The notes under the pieces were generated by a model. It had not been told where the DNA came from. It saw only the letters and a program-made list of their open reading frames with translations, and made no database searches. This document shows, piece by piece, positions 22,172-30,120 of a stretch of 44,836 nt of DNA. The position numbers and the translations under genes were made by a program. The stretch comes from Actinobacteria bacterium OK074 (GTDB lineage Bacteria > Actinomycetota > Actinomycetes > Streptomycetales > Streptomycetaceae): NCBI GenBank assembly GCA_001298575.1, contig LJCV01000278.1:1-44836 (forward strand), written 5' to 3'. Positions within the stretch are counted from its first letter, which is position 1; every line of letters starts with the position of its first letter.

Positions 22172-23047
22172 ATGCCCATCGACGCAGAGCTGGCGCTCGC
22201 CGCCGCACCCCACCGCGCGGAGATCACCTGGGACCGCCGGGACGTCCAGCTCTACCACCTGGGGGTCGGCGCGGGCGCCAACCCCGACAAGGACAGCCCG
22301 GCCACCGACCCCGACGAACTCCGCTACGCCCTGGAGTCCCGGCTGCACGTCCTGCCCAGCTTCGCGACCGTCGCGGGCAACGGTTCCCCCGGCGTGATCA
22401 ACGCCCTGACCATGCCCGGCATCGACGTCGACCTCGCCAAGGTCCTGCACGGCGGCCAGAGTCTGACCCTGCACCGCCCGATTCCCGTACGGGGCACGGC
22501 GGTTGCCACGGGCCGGATCGCCGCCGTGTACGACAAGGGCAAGGCGGCCGTCCTGGTCGCCCGCACCGAAGTCGCCGACGAGCAGGGCCCGTTGTGGACG
22601 AGCGACGCCCAGGTCTTCGTCCGCGGAGAGGGCGGCTTCGGCGGCGACCGGGGACCCTCCGCGCGACGGGAGCCCCCGGCCGGCGCCCCCGACAAGGTGG
22701 TCGAGCGCCCGGTCCGCGCGGACCAGGCGCTGCTCTACCGCCTCTCCGGCGACTACAACCCCCTGCACGCCGACCCCGAGTTCGCCAAGCTCGCCGGGTT
22801 CGACCGGCCCATCCTGCACGGCCTGTGCACCTACGGGATCACCCTCAAGGCGGTGGTGGACACCTGCCTCGCCGGGGACGTGAGCCGGGTGCGCGGGTAC
22901 TCCACCCGGTTCGCGGGGGTGGTGTACCCCGGGGAGACCCTGCGCATCCGCATGTGGCGGTCCACGGACGCGGTGCGGGTGGAGGTGCATGTCGGCGAGC
23001 GCGACCATGCGCCGGTCCTCACCGACACGGTTGTCCAACTCGGCTGA
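22172..23047 (+). CDS. MaoC-like enoyl-CoA hydratase, Rv3538/Hsd4B type
   Basis: 291 aa with AGGAG 5 nt before the ATG. It is a double hot-dog protein. The N-terminal half has the DVQLYHLGVGAGANPDKD and VLPSFATVAG segments. The C-terminal half has the catalytic hydratase-2 motif YRLSGDYNPLHADPEFAKLAGFDRPILHGLCTYG, with the D and H of the DxNPxH active site. The sequence follows Rv3538 very closely as I recall it (GEGGFGGxRGPS, YRLCGDRNPLHSDPEF). That enzyme hydrates steroid side-chain enoyl-CoA esters in mycobacteria. First gene of the operon; 54 nt to the ADH. A role in side-chain beta-oxidation of a steroid or isoprenoid-like substrate is inferred. Confidence 0.9.
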   Translation: MPIDAELALAAAPHRAEITWDRRDVQLYHLGVGAGANPDKDSPATDPDELRYALESRLHVLPSFATVAGNGSPGVINALTMPGIDVDLAKVLHGGQSLTLHRPIPVRGTAVATGRIAAVYDKGKAAVLVARTEVADEQGPLWTSDAQVFVRGEGGFGGDRGPSARREPPAGAPDKVVERPVRADQALLYRLSGDYNPLHADPEFAKLAGFDRPILHGLCTYGITLKAVVDTCLAGDVSRVRGYSTRFAGVVYPGETLRIRMWRSTDAVRVEVHVGERDHAPVLTDTVVQLG

Positions 23048-23101
23048 TCCGCAAGCCCATTGACTCACCCGCCCGACCCACCCGCTGAGGGGAGCCGCAC
23101 C

Positions 23102-24178
23102 ATGCGCGCAGCCGTACTGCACGAGATCGGCCAGGACAAGCTGGAGGTCCTCGACGACGTCGAGACGGCGGGCTTCGGCCCCGGCAGGGTGCGCATCCGG
23201 ATGCGGGCCACCGGGCTGTGCCACTCCGACCTGTCCGCGATGAGCGGCGTCCTGCCGCAGCCCGCACCCTTCGTACCGGGCCACGAGGGCGCCGGGGAGA
23301 TCCTCGAAGTCGGCGAGGGCGTAAGCCACTTGAAGCCCGGCGACCGGGTCGTGGTGTGCTGGCTGCCCGCCTGCGGCACCTGTCCCGCCTGCAAGCGCGG
23401 CCAGACCGAACTGTGCCTGGCCGGGTTCGTCAACGCGGGCACCCCCAACTTCCGCCGCCCCACCGGGGACGTCTTCGGCATGGCCGGCACCGGCATCTTC
23501 GCCGAGGAGGTCGTCGTCGACGCGGGCAGCGCCGTACCGATCCCGGACGACGTGCCCTTCGACATCGCCGCCCTCATCGGCTGCGGGGTCACCACGGGGC
23601 TCGGCGCGGCCCTCAACACCGCCGATCTGGAAGCCGGTTCGTCGGTCGCCGTGATCGGCTGCGGGGGCGTCGGCATCTCCGTCATCCAGGGCGCGCGGCT
23701 GCGCGGGGCCGCCGAGATCGTCGCCGTCGACCCGGTCGGCACCCGGCGCGAGGCCGCCCTCAAGTTCGGCGCCACGCGGGCCGTTTCGCCGGAGGAGCTG
23801 CCCGGCGCGAAGCAACTGGTCACCGGCGGCGAGGGGTTCGACTACGTCTTCGAGGTCGTCGGCAAGGCGGCCACCGCCCGCACCGCGTACGAGAACACCC
23901 GCCGCGGCGGCACCCTCGTCGTGGTCGGCGCGGGCGCCCTGGACGATTTCCTCCAACTCAACATGTTCGAGCTGTTCTTCGACGAAAAACGCATCCTGCC
24001 GTCCCTGTACGGCGGCGGCGACGTGCTGCGCTCCTACGAACGCACCATCGCGCTGTGGCGGGCCGGACGCATCGACCTCGCGGGGCTGATCACCCACCGC
24101 GTCCCGTTCGCCGAGATCAACGAGGCGCTCGACCAGATGCGTACGGGGGTCGCGCTGCGGACCTGCATCGAGATGTGA
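23102..24178 (+). CDS. zinc-dependent MDR alcohol dehydrogenase
   Basis: 358 aa with GAGGGG upstream of the ATG at 23102. The catalytic zinc ligands are C in TGLCHSDLS and H in GHEGAG. The structural zinc site is the four-cysteine lobe CGTCPACKRGQTELC. The coenzyme domain has VIGCGGVGISVIQGARLRGA, which accepts NAD. This is the class III-like/long-chain MDR type (FDH-like). In the middle of the MaoC-ADH-SDR operon it may oxidise a hydroxylated side chain to an aldehyde, which the aldehyde dehydrogenase at 2646 could then oxidise; that link is speculation. Confidence 0.9.
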   Translation: MRAAVLHEIGQDKLEVLDDVETAGFGPGRVRIRMRATGLCHSDLSAMSGVLPQPAPFVPGHEGAGEILEVGEGVSHLKPGDRVVVCWLPACGTCPACKRGQTELCLAGFVNAGTPNFRRPTGDVFGMAGTGIFAEEVVVDAGSAVPIPDDVPFDIAALIGCGVTTGLGAALNTADLEAGSSVAVIGCGGVGISVIQGARLRGAAEIVAVDPVGTRREAALKFGATRAVSPEELPGAKQLVTGGEGFDYVFEVVGKAATARTAYENTRRGGTLVVVGAGALDDFLQLNMFELFFDEKRILPSLYGGGDVLRSYERTIALWRAGRIDLAGLITHRVPFAEINEALDQMRTGVALRTCIEM

Positions 24179-24203
24179 ACCACCGGCCGGTGAGGGGTTG
24201 TTG

Positions 24204-25145
24204 ATGTCACTGCCATTGGAAGGGCTGGCCGCGGTCGTCACCGGTGCCGGGCGGGGGCTCGGGCGGGCCGAGGCGCTCGAACTGGGCCGGCTCGGCGCGG
24301 CCGTCGTCGTCAACGACTACGGGCAGCCGGGGCGGGACGGCAGCGGGGCGGCGTCCGCCGGGCCCGCGGAGGAGGTCGCCGCGGAGATCCGCGCCGCGGG
24401 CGGCCGGGCCCGCGCCCACGTCGGGGACGTCGCCGACCACCAACAGGCCCGCGAACTCGTCGAGTTGGCGGTGGCCGAGTACGGGCGATTGGACATCCTC
24501 GTCAACAACGCGGGCATCCTGCGCGACCGCATGGTCTTCTCCATGGCGGAGGGCGAGTGGGACGCGGTGATCCGGGTCCACCTCAAGGGCCACTTCAACA
24601 CGGTCCGCTTCGCCGCCGCGCACTGGCGCGACCGGGCCAAGGCGGTGGGCGGGCCGGTGTACGGGCGGATCGTGAACACCTCCTCGGAGGCGTTCCTCGC
24701 CGGGTCCGCCGGACAGCCCAACTACGCGGCGGCGAAAGGGGGGATCGTCGGGCTGACGACGTCCACGGCGCTGGCTCTCGCCAAGTATGGGGTGACGGCG
24801 AATGTCATCTGTCCTCGTGCGCGTACGCGGATGACGGCGGATGTGTTCGCGTCGCGGGCGGTACCGGTGGGTGGGCTCGATCCTCTCTCGCCCGAGCATG
24901 TGGCTCCGCTGGTGGGGTACTTGGCTTCGCCTGCGGCGGGGCGGGTCAATGGGCAGTTGCTGGTGGTGCATGGGGGGATGGTGGCGGTTGTTGAGCGGCC
25001 TCGGGTGGGGGCTCAGTTCGACAGTTCTCGGGGGGTGTTCACGTATGAGGAGTTGGATGCGGTGTTGTCGCCGTTTTATGCGGGGCGGGGGGAAGGGGAG
25101 ATGTTTGCGGCGGCGGAAGTATTGCGGCTCCGCCGGGGGAGGTAG
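24204..25145 (+). CDS. SDR hydroxyacyl-CoA dehydrogenase, Hsd4A/17-beta-HSD4 N-terminal-like
   Basis: 313 aa from an ATG at 24204 with GAGGGG 7 nt upstream. The TGxxxGxG motif is TGAGRGLGRAEALELGRLGAAVVVND. The NNAG motif (LVNNAGILRDRM), active-site S in NTSSEAFLAG and YxxxK in YAAAKGG follow. The VVNDYG and ILRDRM segments are characteristic of the 17-beta-hydroxysteroid dehydrogenase type 4/MFE-2 and Rv3502c (hsd4A) group, which oxidise 3-hydroxyacyl-CoA. MaoC hydratase plus this SDR would give hydration and oxidation steps of beta-oxidation. The last third uses G+T-rich, less typical codons (from about 24770), unlike the start of the gene. Confidence 0.88.
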   Translation: MSLPLEGLAAVVTGAGRGLGRAEALELGRLGAAVVVNDYGQPGRDGSGAASAGPAEEVAAEIRAAGGRARAHVGDVADHQQARELVELAVAEYGRLDILVNNAGILRDRMVFSMAEGEWDAVIRVHLKGHFNTVRFAAAHWRDRAKAVGGPVYGRIVNTSSEAFLAGSAGQPNYAAAKGGIVGLTTSTALALAKYGVTANVICPRARTRMTADVFASRAVPVGGLDPLSPEHVAPLVGYLASPAAGRVNGQLLVVHGGMVAVVERPRVGAQFDSSRGVFTYEELDAVLSPFYAGRGEGEMFAAAEVLRLRRGR

Positions 25146-25149
25146 TTGG

Positions 25150-25262
25150 TTGTCTGTGGCTGCGTCGTGGCTGGTCGCGCAGTTCCCCGCGCCCCTAAAA
25201 ACGCGTGGGCCTACCCCCGTTGAAGGCGCGTGTTAAAAACGCGTGGCCCCACCCCCGTTGAA
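25150..25262. repeat. dispersed Streptomyces-type intergenic repeat plus a direct repeat
   Basis: The stretch around 25165-25196 (GGTCGCGCAGTTCCCCGCGC and following CCCCTAAAA) matches an intergenic sequence that I recall as widespread in Streptomyces genomes. It is followed by two copies of a roughly 29-bp sequence (about 25196-25224 and 25233-25261) of the form AAAAACGCGTGGSC-(T/C)ACCCCCGTTGAA. No gene is seen here. Confidence 0.55.
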
Positions 25263-25304
25263 AACTTCCCAAGGGGCAGGGCCAAGCGGTGAGTTGAAGT
25301 ATCG

Positions 25305-25469
25305 TCAGGCAGCCGAATCGGTCTGCTGGCCGGCCGGTTTGCGGTGCCGCCCGTTGGGGGCCGCCTCGGTCTCCTGGGCGGAGAACTGACCGCGGTGTCG
25401 TCCGTGTGCTTCGGCCTCGTCGGCCTGGGCGTTCGGCGGCTGGATGGTGCTGGTCTCGCTGACGCTCAT
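25305..25469 (-). CDS. 54-aa protein with two (H/N)GRHR motifs
   Basis: ATG at 25469, TGA at 25305-25307. The protein begins MSVSETSTIQPPNAQADEAEA and has HGRHRGQFSAQETEAAPN and GRHRKPAGQQTDSAA. It is acidic at the N-terminus, basic in two clusters, with no hydrophobic segment. A GGGGTG element lies about 10 nt before the ATG, so the RBS is weak. The codons keep the strong G/C preference at third positions that is expected for coding sequence. It lies 48 nt downstream of the gene at 25517 on the same strand and may be co-transcribed with it. I do not recognise the family; the repeated GRHR block is its main feature. It could be a small regulator or RNA-binding protein, or a precursor peptide. 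Confidence 0.5.
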   Translation of the reverse strand: MSVSETSTIQPPNAQADEAEAHGRHRGQFSAQETEAAPNGRHRKPAGQQTDSAA

Positions 25470-25516
25470 GGGAAGTGTCACCCCGTCGATCCGAACTGTC
25501 GTACAGACGGCCGATC

Positions 25517-26920
25517 TTATCGAGCGGATGTGACGGATGTGACGTCAGACACCTCGTCGCGCCCCTGTTGTTGCAGTTTTGTTGAACTCGCAGGCTTCCG
25601 CCCGGCCAACGGGGCCTGTTGCAGTGGTACAGGGCGCGGTGCGGAGCGTGGCGTCGTCGTGGGCGCCGCGGCCGGAGCCCTGAACACCCGTGCCGGAGCC
25701 GCCACCCGTGCCACCCCGCACGGCACCGCCCCGTTCGCGTACGGCAGGAGAAGTTCGCCCGTGCGGGTCCACAGCCCCGCGCCCGCCAACCACCCCTCGG
25801 GCGCCGCGAGATGGTGCACATGGCGCTCGGCGGGCCGCCACAGCCCCACCCAGCTGCCGCCCGTCCCGTCGTCGTAGTCGTAGCGGAGCGCCACCGCGCA
25901 GCTCTCCGGGGTCAGCACCTGGCCCGGCTGGATCGCGAACGGTGTCACCCGGGCCCCGTCCAGCCGCAGGCACTCCGGGAAGCGGACCGGCAGGGTGCTG
26001 CCCAACACCCCCCAGCCGAGCCGCTGTTGGCCGGGGGAAGGGGCGTCGGAGCCGATGAGGAGCAGGCCGCTGTCGGGGTCCGCGAGCAGGAGCCGGTCGT
26101 CGCTGTCGTCGGCGATCTGGAGCAACGGCGAGACCTCGCCGCCCCGTTCGAGATCGATCACCACCGTCTTCGTGCGGCCGTCGAGGGCGCGGTCGAGCGC
26201 GAGCAGCCGTCCTTCGCGGTCCAGCCACACCCCGCCCGAGCACTGCCCCGGCACCTCGGCCAGCAGTTCGGGCCCGAACGTGCCGCCCGCGACCAGCCAC
26301 ACCGCCGTCGAACCGCGGCCGACGGCGAGCGCGTAGGCCCGTTCCCCGGCCGGTGCGGGCGGCAGCAGCCACAGCGGGGCGTCCGGCTCCGGGCACTCGA
26401 CCGCGCCGAGCGGCAGCTCGCCGGTGTCCGGCCCGGTCGGGTACAGCAGGGAGAACAGGTGCCGCCCGGCCGCGGTCCGGTGGATCAGCACCCGGCCGTC
26501 GGTCAGCGGCAGCACCTCCGTGCCGGGCTCCTCCGGCTGGTGCGCCGGCAGCGGCACGGCGTACGGCTCGGGGCCGTCCAGCGTCCAGCGTTCCGCGAAC
26601 CAGCATGCGCCGCCGAGGGCGAGCCGGGCGGCGTAGGAGCCGTCGGCGGTGATCACGCAGCCGGGGCGGGGGTGGATGCCTTGCGGGGCGTGGGTGTGGG
26701 TGCGGGTGTCGTCATCGGCGGGCTCCGGTGTCGTGTCCGCGTCGACGGGCTCCGGCGTCGTCACCGAAACCCGGCGCGCGTCCCCTCCCGCGTCCCCTCC
26801 CGCGTCCCCTTCGGTGTCCGGATCCGCGTTCGGAACCGTGTCCGGATCCGTATCCGGGGTCGCGGATTCCGCATCCACATCCGTTTCCGTGGTGGCGGAC
26901 TCGAACGTACAGGTCGTCAT
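25517..26920 (-). CDS. conserved actinobacterial protein, possible beta-propeller
   Basis: 467 aa from an ATG at 26920 with GGAGG 10 nt upstream. The first 90 residues are Asp/Pro/Thr/Glu-rich and repetitive (PDTDPDTVPNADPDTEG, DAGGDAGGDA) and probably disordered. From about residue 95 the sequence is a run of short beta strands with repeated W/G and LxxDR turns (GGVWLDREGRLLALDRALDG, SDDRLLLADPDSGLLLIGSDAP), which suggests a propeller. No catalytic motif or signal peptide is seen. In Streptomyces this gene lies next to the Nif3-like/zinc-ribbon/RNase HI genes as here, divergent from them. Function unknown. Confidence 0.75.
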   Translation of the reverse strand: MTTCTFESATTETDVDAESATPDTDPDTVPNADPDTEGDAGGDAGGDARRVSVTTPEPVDADTTPEPADDDTRTHTHAPQGIHPRPGCVITADGSYAARLALGGACWFAERWTLDGPEPYAVPLPAHQPEEPGTEVLPLTDGRVLIHRTAAGRHLFSLLYPTGPDTGELPLGAVECPEPDAPLWLLPPAPAGERAYALAVGRGSTAVWLVAGGTFGPELLAEVPGQCSGGVWLDREGRLLALDRALDGRTKTVVIDLERGGEVSPLLQIADDSDDRLLLADPDSGLLLIGSDAPSPGQQRLGWGVLGSTLPVRFPECLRLDGARVTPFAIQPGQVLTPESCAVALRYDYDDGTGGSWVGLWRPAERHVHHLAAPEGWLAGAGLWTRTGELLLPYANGAVPCGVARVAAPARVFRAPAAAPTTTPRSAPRPVPLQQAPLAGRKPASSTKLQQQGRDEVSDVTSVTSAR

Positions 26921-27128
26921 CGTTTCGTCACCTCCGGCGACGAAGCTAGTTTTCGCACGCACAGACGTGGGACGGCGGACGGCCGCTTCACACATAAGGG
27001 TGTCGGTCGGGCGGTTCGCCTGATGAAACGGGGGCGGTTGTGCTGGCCGGGGAGCAGGGGGCCCGGACCGGGCCCGGGTACGGCGGCGCCGGTACTGCCG
27101 CACAGAACACCCAGGTAGCCTTTCACCC

Positions 27129-27986
27129 GTGCCCCGTCTGTCTGAAGTCATCGCCGCGCTCGACGCCCTCTGGCCGGCCGAGCGGGCCGAGTCCTGGGAT
27201 GCGGTCGGCACGGTCGTCGGCGACCCGGACCAGGACGTCTCCCGGGTGCTGTTCGCCGTCGACCCGGTCCAGGAGATCGTCGACGAGGCGGTCAAACTCG
27301 GCGCGGACCTGCTGGTCACCCACCACCCGCTCTATCTGCGCGGTACGACGACGGTCGCGGCCGACACCTTCAAGGGCCGCGTCGTGCACACCCTGATCAA
27401 GCACGACGTCGCGCTGCACGTGGCCCACACCAACGCCGACCGCGCCGACCCCGGCGTCAGCGACGCGCTCGCCGGCGCGCTGGACCTGCGGGTCGTCCGC
27501 CCCCTCGTACCGGACACCACCGACCCGGCGGGCCGCCGCGGCCTCGGCCGGGTGTGCGAACTCGACCATCCGCTGACCGTGCGCGAACTCGCCGCCCGCG
27601 CCGCCGAGCGGCTGCCCGCGACCGCGCAGGGCATCCGCGTGGCCGGCGACCCGGACGCGCTCGTCCGCACGGTCGCCGTCAGCGGCGGCTCCGGCGACAG
27701 CCTCTTCGACGACGTCCGGGCCGCCGGCGTCGACGCCTTCCTCACCGCGGACCTCCGCCACCACCCCGTATCCGAGGCCCGCGCCCACAGTCCCCTCGCG
27801 CTGCTCGACGCGGCGCACTGGGCCACCGAGTGGCCCTGGTGCGAGCTGGCCGCGAGCCAGCTCGACGAGATCTCCGACCGGATGGGATGGGACCTGCGGG
27901 TCCACGTCTCGGCCACGGTCACCGACCCCTGGACCGCCCACGCGGCATCCTCCGTCACCACTAGCCCCATGGGAGCCCCCAACTGA
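27129..27986 (+). CDS. Nif3-like dinuclear metal-centre protein (NGG1p-interacting factor 3 family)
   Basis: 285 aa with a GTG start. It carries the family signatures GDPDQDVSRVLFAVDP, DLLVTHHPLYLRG (metal-binding HH), VAHTNADR and, near the C-terminus, DAFLTADLRHHPVSEA and DAAHWATEWP. The residues that bind two metal ions are present. Proteins of this family bind two metals and have been linked to GTP cyclohydrolase I-like activity; the role is not settled. The stop codon overlaps the start of the zinc-ribbon gene, so the two are translationally coupled. Confidence 0.92.
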   Translation: MPRLSEVIAALDALWPAERAESWDAVGTVVGDPDQDVSRVLFAVDPVQEIVDEAVKLGADLLVTHHPLYLRGTTTVAADTFKGRVVHTLIKHDVALHVAHTNADRADPGVSDALAGALDLRVVRPLVPDTTDPAGRRGLGRVCELDHPLTVRELAARAAERLPATAQGIRVAGDPDALVRTVAVSGGSGDSLFDDVRAAGVDAFLTADLRHHPVSEARAHSPLALLDAAHWATEWPWCELAASQLDEISDRMGWDLRVHVSATVTDPWTAHAASSVTTSPMGAPN

Positions 27987-28726
27987 ACGCCGCGCCCGCC
28001 GACCAGATCCGACTCCTCGACGTCCAGGGCCTCGACGTACGGCTCCAGCAGCTCGCGCACAAGCGGAGTTCGCTGCCCGAGCACGCCGAGATCGACGCGC
28101 ACACCAAGGACCTCACCCAGCTGCGCGACCTGCTCGTGGCCGCGCAGACCGAGGAGAGCGACACCGCCCGCGAGCAGACCAAGGCCGAGCAGGACGTCGA
28201 CCAGGTGCGCACCCGCGCCACCCGCGACCAGCAGCGCCTCGACTCCGGCGCGGTCACCTCGCCCAAGGACCTGGAGAACCTCCAGCGCGAGATCGCCTCG
28301 CTCGCCAAGCGGCAGGGCGACCTGGAGGACGTCGTCCTGGACATCATGGAACGCCGCGAGTCCGCGCAGGAGCGGGTCGCCGAACTGACCGCGCGGGTCT
28401 CGTCGGTGCAGACCACGATCGACGAGGCCACCGCCCGCCGGGACGCGGCGTTCGAGTCGCTGGACGGCGAGGCGGCGTCGGTCACGAAGGAGCGCGAGGT
28501 CATCGCGGCCTCCGTCCCCGCCGACCTGCTCAAGCTCTACGACAAGTTGCGCGAGCAGCAGGGCGGCATCGGCGCGGCCCGGCTCTACCAGCGCAGCTGC
28601 CAGGGCTGCCGCCAGGAACTCGCGATCACCGAGATCCAGGAGATCCGCAAGGCCGCGCCCGACACGGTGGTGCGCTGCGAGAACTGCCGCCGCATTCTGG
28701 TGCGTACGGGCGAGTCGGGGCTGTAA
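27983..28726 (+). CDS. coiled-coil protein with C-terminal zinc ribbon, CTG start
   Basis: 247 aa. The frame has a TAG stop at 27962-27964 and no ATG, GTG or TTG before position 28136, where the well-conserved N-terminus LNAAPADQIRLLDVQGLDVRLQQLAHKR would be lost. A CTG at 27983 with GGGAG 6 nt upstream is therefore the likely start, overlapping the Nif3-like stop by 4 nt. Residues 10-170 are a long charged coiled coil. The C-terminus has a zinc ribbon CQGCRQEL...CENCRRIL (two CxxC). The protein is conserved in actinobacteria beside Nif3-like genes and RNase HI; it may be a nucleic-acid or ribosome-associated factor. Confidence 0.88.
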   Translation: MNAAPADQIRLLDVQGLDVRLQQLAHKRSSLPEHAEIDAHTKDLTQLRDLLVAAQTEESDTAREQTKAEQDVDQVRTRATRDQQRLDSGAVTSPKDLENLQREIASLAKRQGDLEDVVLDIMERRESAQERVAELTARVSSVQTTIDEATARRDAAFESLDGEAASVTKEREVIAASVPADLLKLYDKLREQQGGIGAARLYQRSCQGCRQELAITEIQEIRKAAPDTVVRCENCRRILVRTGESGL

Positions 28727-28782
28727 GCAGTTCGTCAAGTAGTTCGTCCGGTCCGTGATCGGCCGCTGAAGGGGCTTGTGGC

Positions 28783-30120
28783 GTGCGGGAGTTCGTGGTC
28801 GAGGCCGACGGGGGTTCGCGGGGCAACCCGGGCCCGGCCGGCTTCGGGGCCGTGGTGAGCGACGCGGTGACGGGGGAAACGCTGGCGGAGGCCGCCGAGT
28901 TCATCGGCGTCGCCACCAACAACGTCGCCGAGTACCGGGGGTTGCTGGCGGGCCTGCGCGCCGCGCACGAGCTGGATCCGACGGCGTCGGTGCACGTGCG
29001 GATGGACTCCAAGCTGGTCGTGGAACAGATGTCGGGCCGCTGGCAGATCAAGCACCCGTCGATGAAACCGCTGGCGCTGCAAGCGAGTCGGGTGTTCCCG
29101 CCGGACCGCGTGACCTACGAGTGGATCCCGCGCGAGCGCAACAAGCACGCGGACCGGCTGGCCAACGAGGCCATGGACGCGGGGACTTCGGAAGCCTCGG
29201 GCGCCGCCGGAGGTGGCACGAAGGCACTGGCGGACGTGCGGGCGGCCCGGGCGGTCGCGGGGCTGATGAGTGCGGGCACGGGTGCGGGTGCGGGTGCGGT
29301 GGTGAGTGCGGTGATGAGTGCGGTGGCGGACGGTACGACGGCGGAGGCCGCGGCGGTGAAGGGTACGACGGCGGAGGCCGCGGCGGTGAAGGGTACGACG
29401 GCGGAGGCCGCGGCCACAGATACGGCGAGCCCCTCCGCGAGCACGACCCCCTCCGCGAACGCCACCCCCGGCTGGTCGGCCCCCGCCGACCTCGGCGCCC
29501 CCGCAACCCTCGTACTCCTGCGGCACGGTGAGACCCCGCTGACGCCCCAGAAGCGCTTCTCCGGCAGCGGTGGCAGCGACCCTTCCCTCTCCGCGGCCGG
29601 GCGGGAGCAGGCCGAGCGGGTCGCGGAGGCGTTGGCGCGGCGCGGTACCGTCGAGGCCGTCGTGTCGTCGCCGCTGGCCCGGACCCGGGAGACCGCCGCG
29701 GCCGTCGCCGACCGGCTCGGGCTCGCCGTGAGCATCGAAGACGGCCTGCGCGAGACCGACTTCGGCGCGTGGGAGGGGCTCACCTTCGGCGAGGTCCGCG
29801 AGCGCGACCCCGAGGCGCTGAACACCTGGCTGGCCTCACCGGACGCCGAACCCCCCGGCGGCGGCGAGAGTTTCGCCGCGGTCGCGGTGCGCGTGGCCGC
29901 CGCCCGCGACAAGTTGATCGCCGCGTACGCGGGCCGCACGGTCCTCGTCGTCACCCACGTGACGCCGATCAAGACGCTCGTGCGCCTCGCCCTGGGCGCC
30001 CCGCCGGAGTCGCTGTTCCGCATGGAACTGTCGGCCGCGTCGCTCTCCGCGGTGGCGTACTACGCCGACGGCAACGCGAGCGTCCGCCTCTTCAACGAGA
30101 CGTCTCACCTGCGTCCCTGA
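28783..30120 (+). CDS. bifunctional RNase HI/acid phosphatase
   Basis: 445 aa with a GTG start. Residues 1-130 are an RNase HI domain: D9 in EADGGSRGNPGPAGFG, E in NNVAEYRGLL, D in RMDSKLVVEQ and a final D in NKHADRLANEAMD give the DEDD set. Residues 245-445 are a phosphoglycerate-mutase-like (histidine phosphatase) domain with VLLRHGETPLTP, the LARTRETAAA arginine and VVTHVTPIK. Such fusions are known from S. coelicolor (SCO2299), where both activities were shown. The linker (about residues 150-240) carries a 30-bp tandem repeat (29332-29421) encoding GTTAEAAAVK nearly three times. Its end overlaps the convergent regulator by 29 bp. Confidence 0.93.
   Translation: MREFVVEADGGSRGNPGPAGFGAVVSDAVTGETLAEAAEFIGVATNNVAEYRGLLAGLRAAHELDPTASVHVRMDSKLVVEQMSGRWQIKHPSMKPLALQASRVFPPDRVTYEWIPRERNKHADRLANEAMDAGTSEASGAAGGGTKALADVRAARAVAGLMSAGTGAGAGAVVSAVMSAVADGTTAEAAAVKGTTAEAAAVKGTTAEAAATDTASPSASTTPSANATPGWSAPADLGAPATLVLLRHGETPLTPQKRFSGSGGSDPSLSAAGREQAERVAEALARRGTVEAVVSSPLARTRETAAAVADRLGLAVSIEDGLRETDFGAWEGLTFGEVRERDPEALNTWLASPDAEPPGGGESFAAVAVRVAAARDKLIAAYAGRTVLVVTHVTPIKTLVRLALGAPPESLFRMELSAASLSAVAYYADGNASVRLFNETSHLRP

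Noticed and set aside
21950..24313. A 787-codon minus-strand open frame over the MaoC-ADH region
   Set aside because: Its composition (Gly, Arg, Val, Asp without hydrophobic pattern) is the usual mirror frame of GC-rich genes; the plus-strand genes have clear motifs and RBSs.
25292..25310. A fifth copy of the TCTGAYG-N3-CRTCAGR palindrome (GAAGTATCGTCAGGC)
   Set aside because: Only the right half fits; the left arm is absent and the site overlaps the end of the 54-aa gene.
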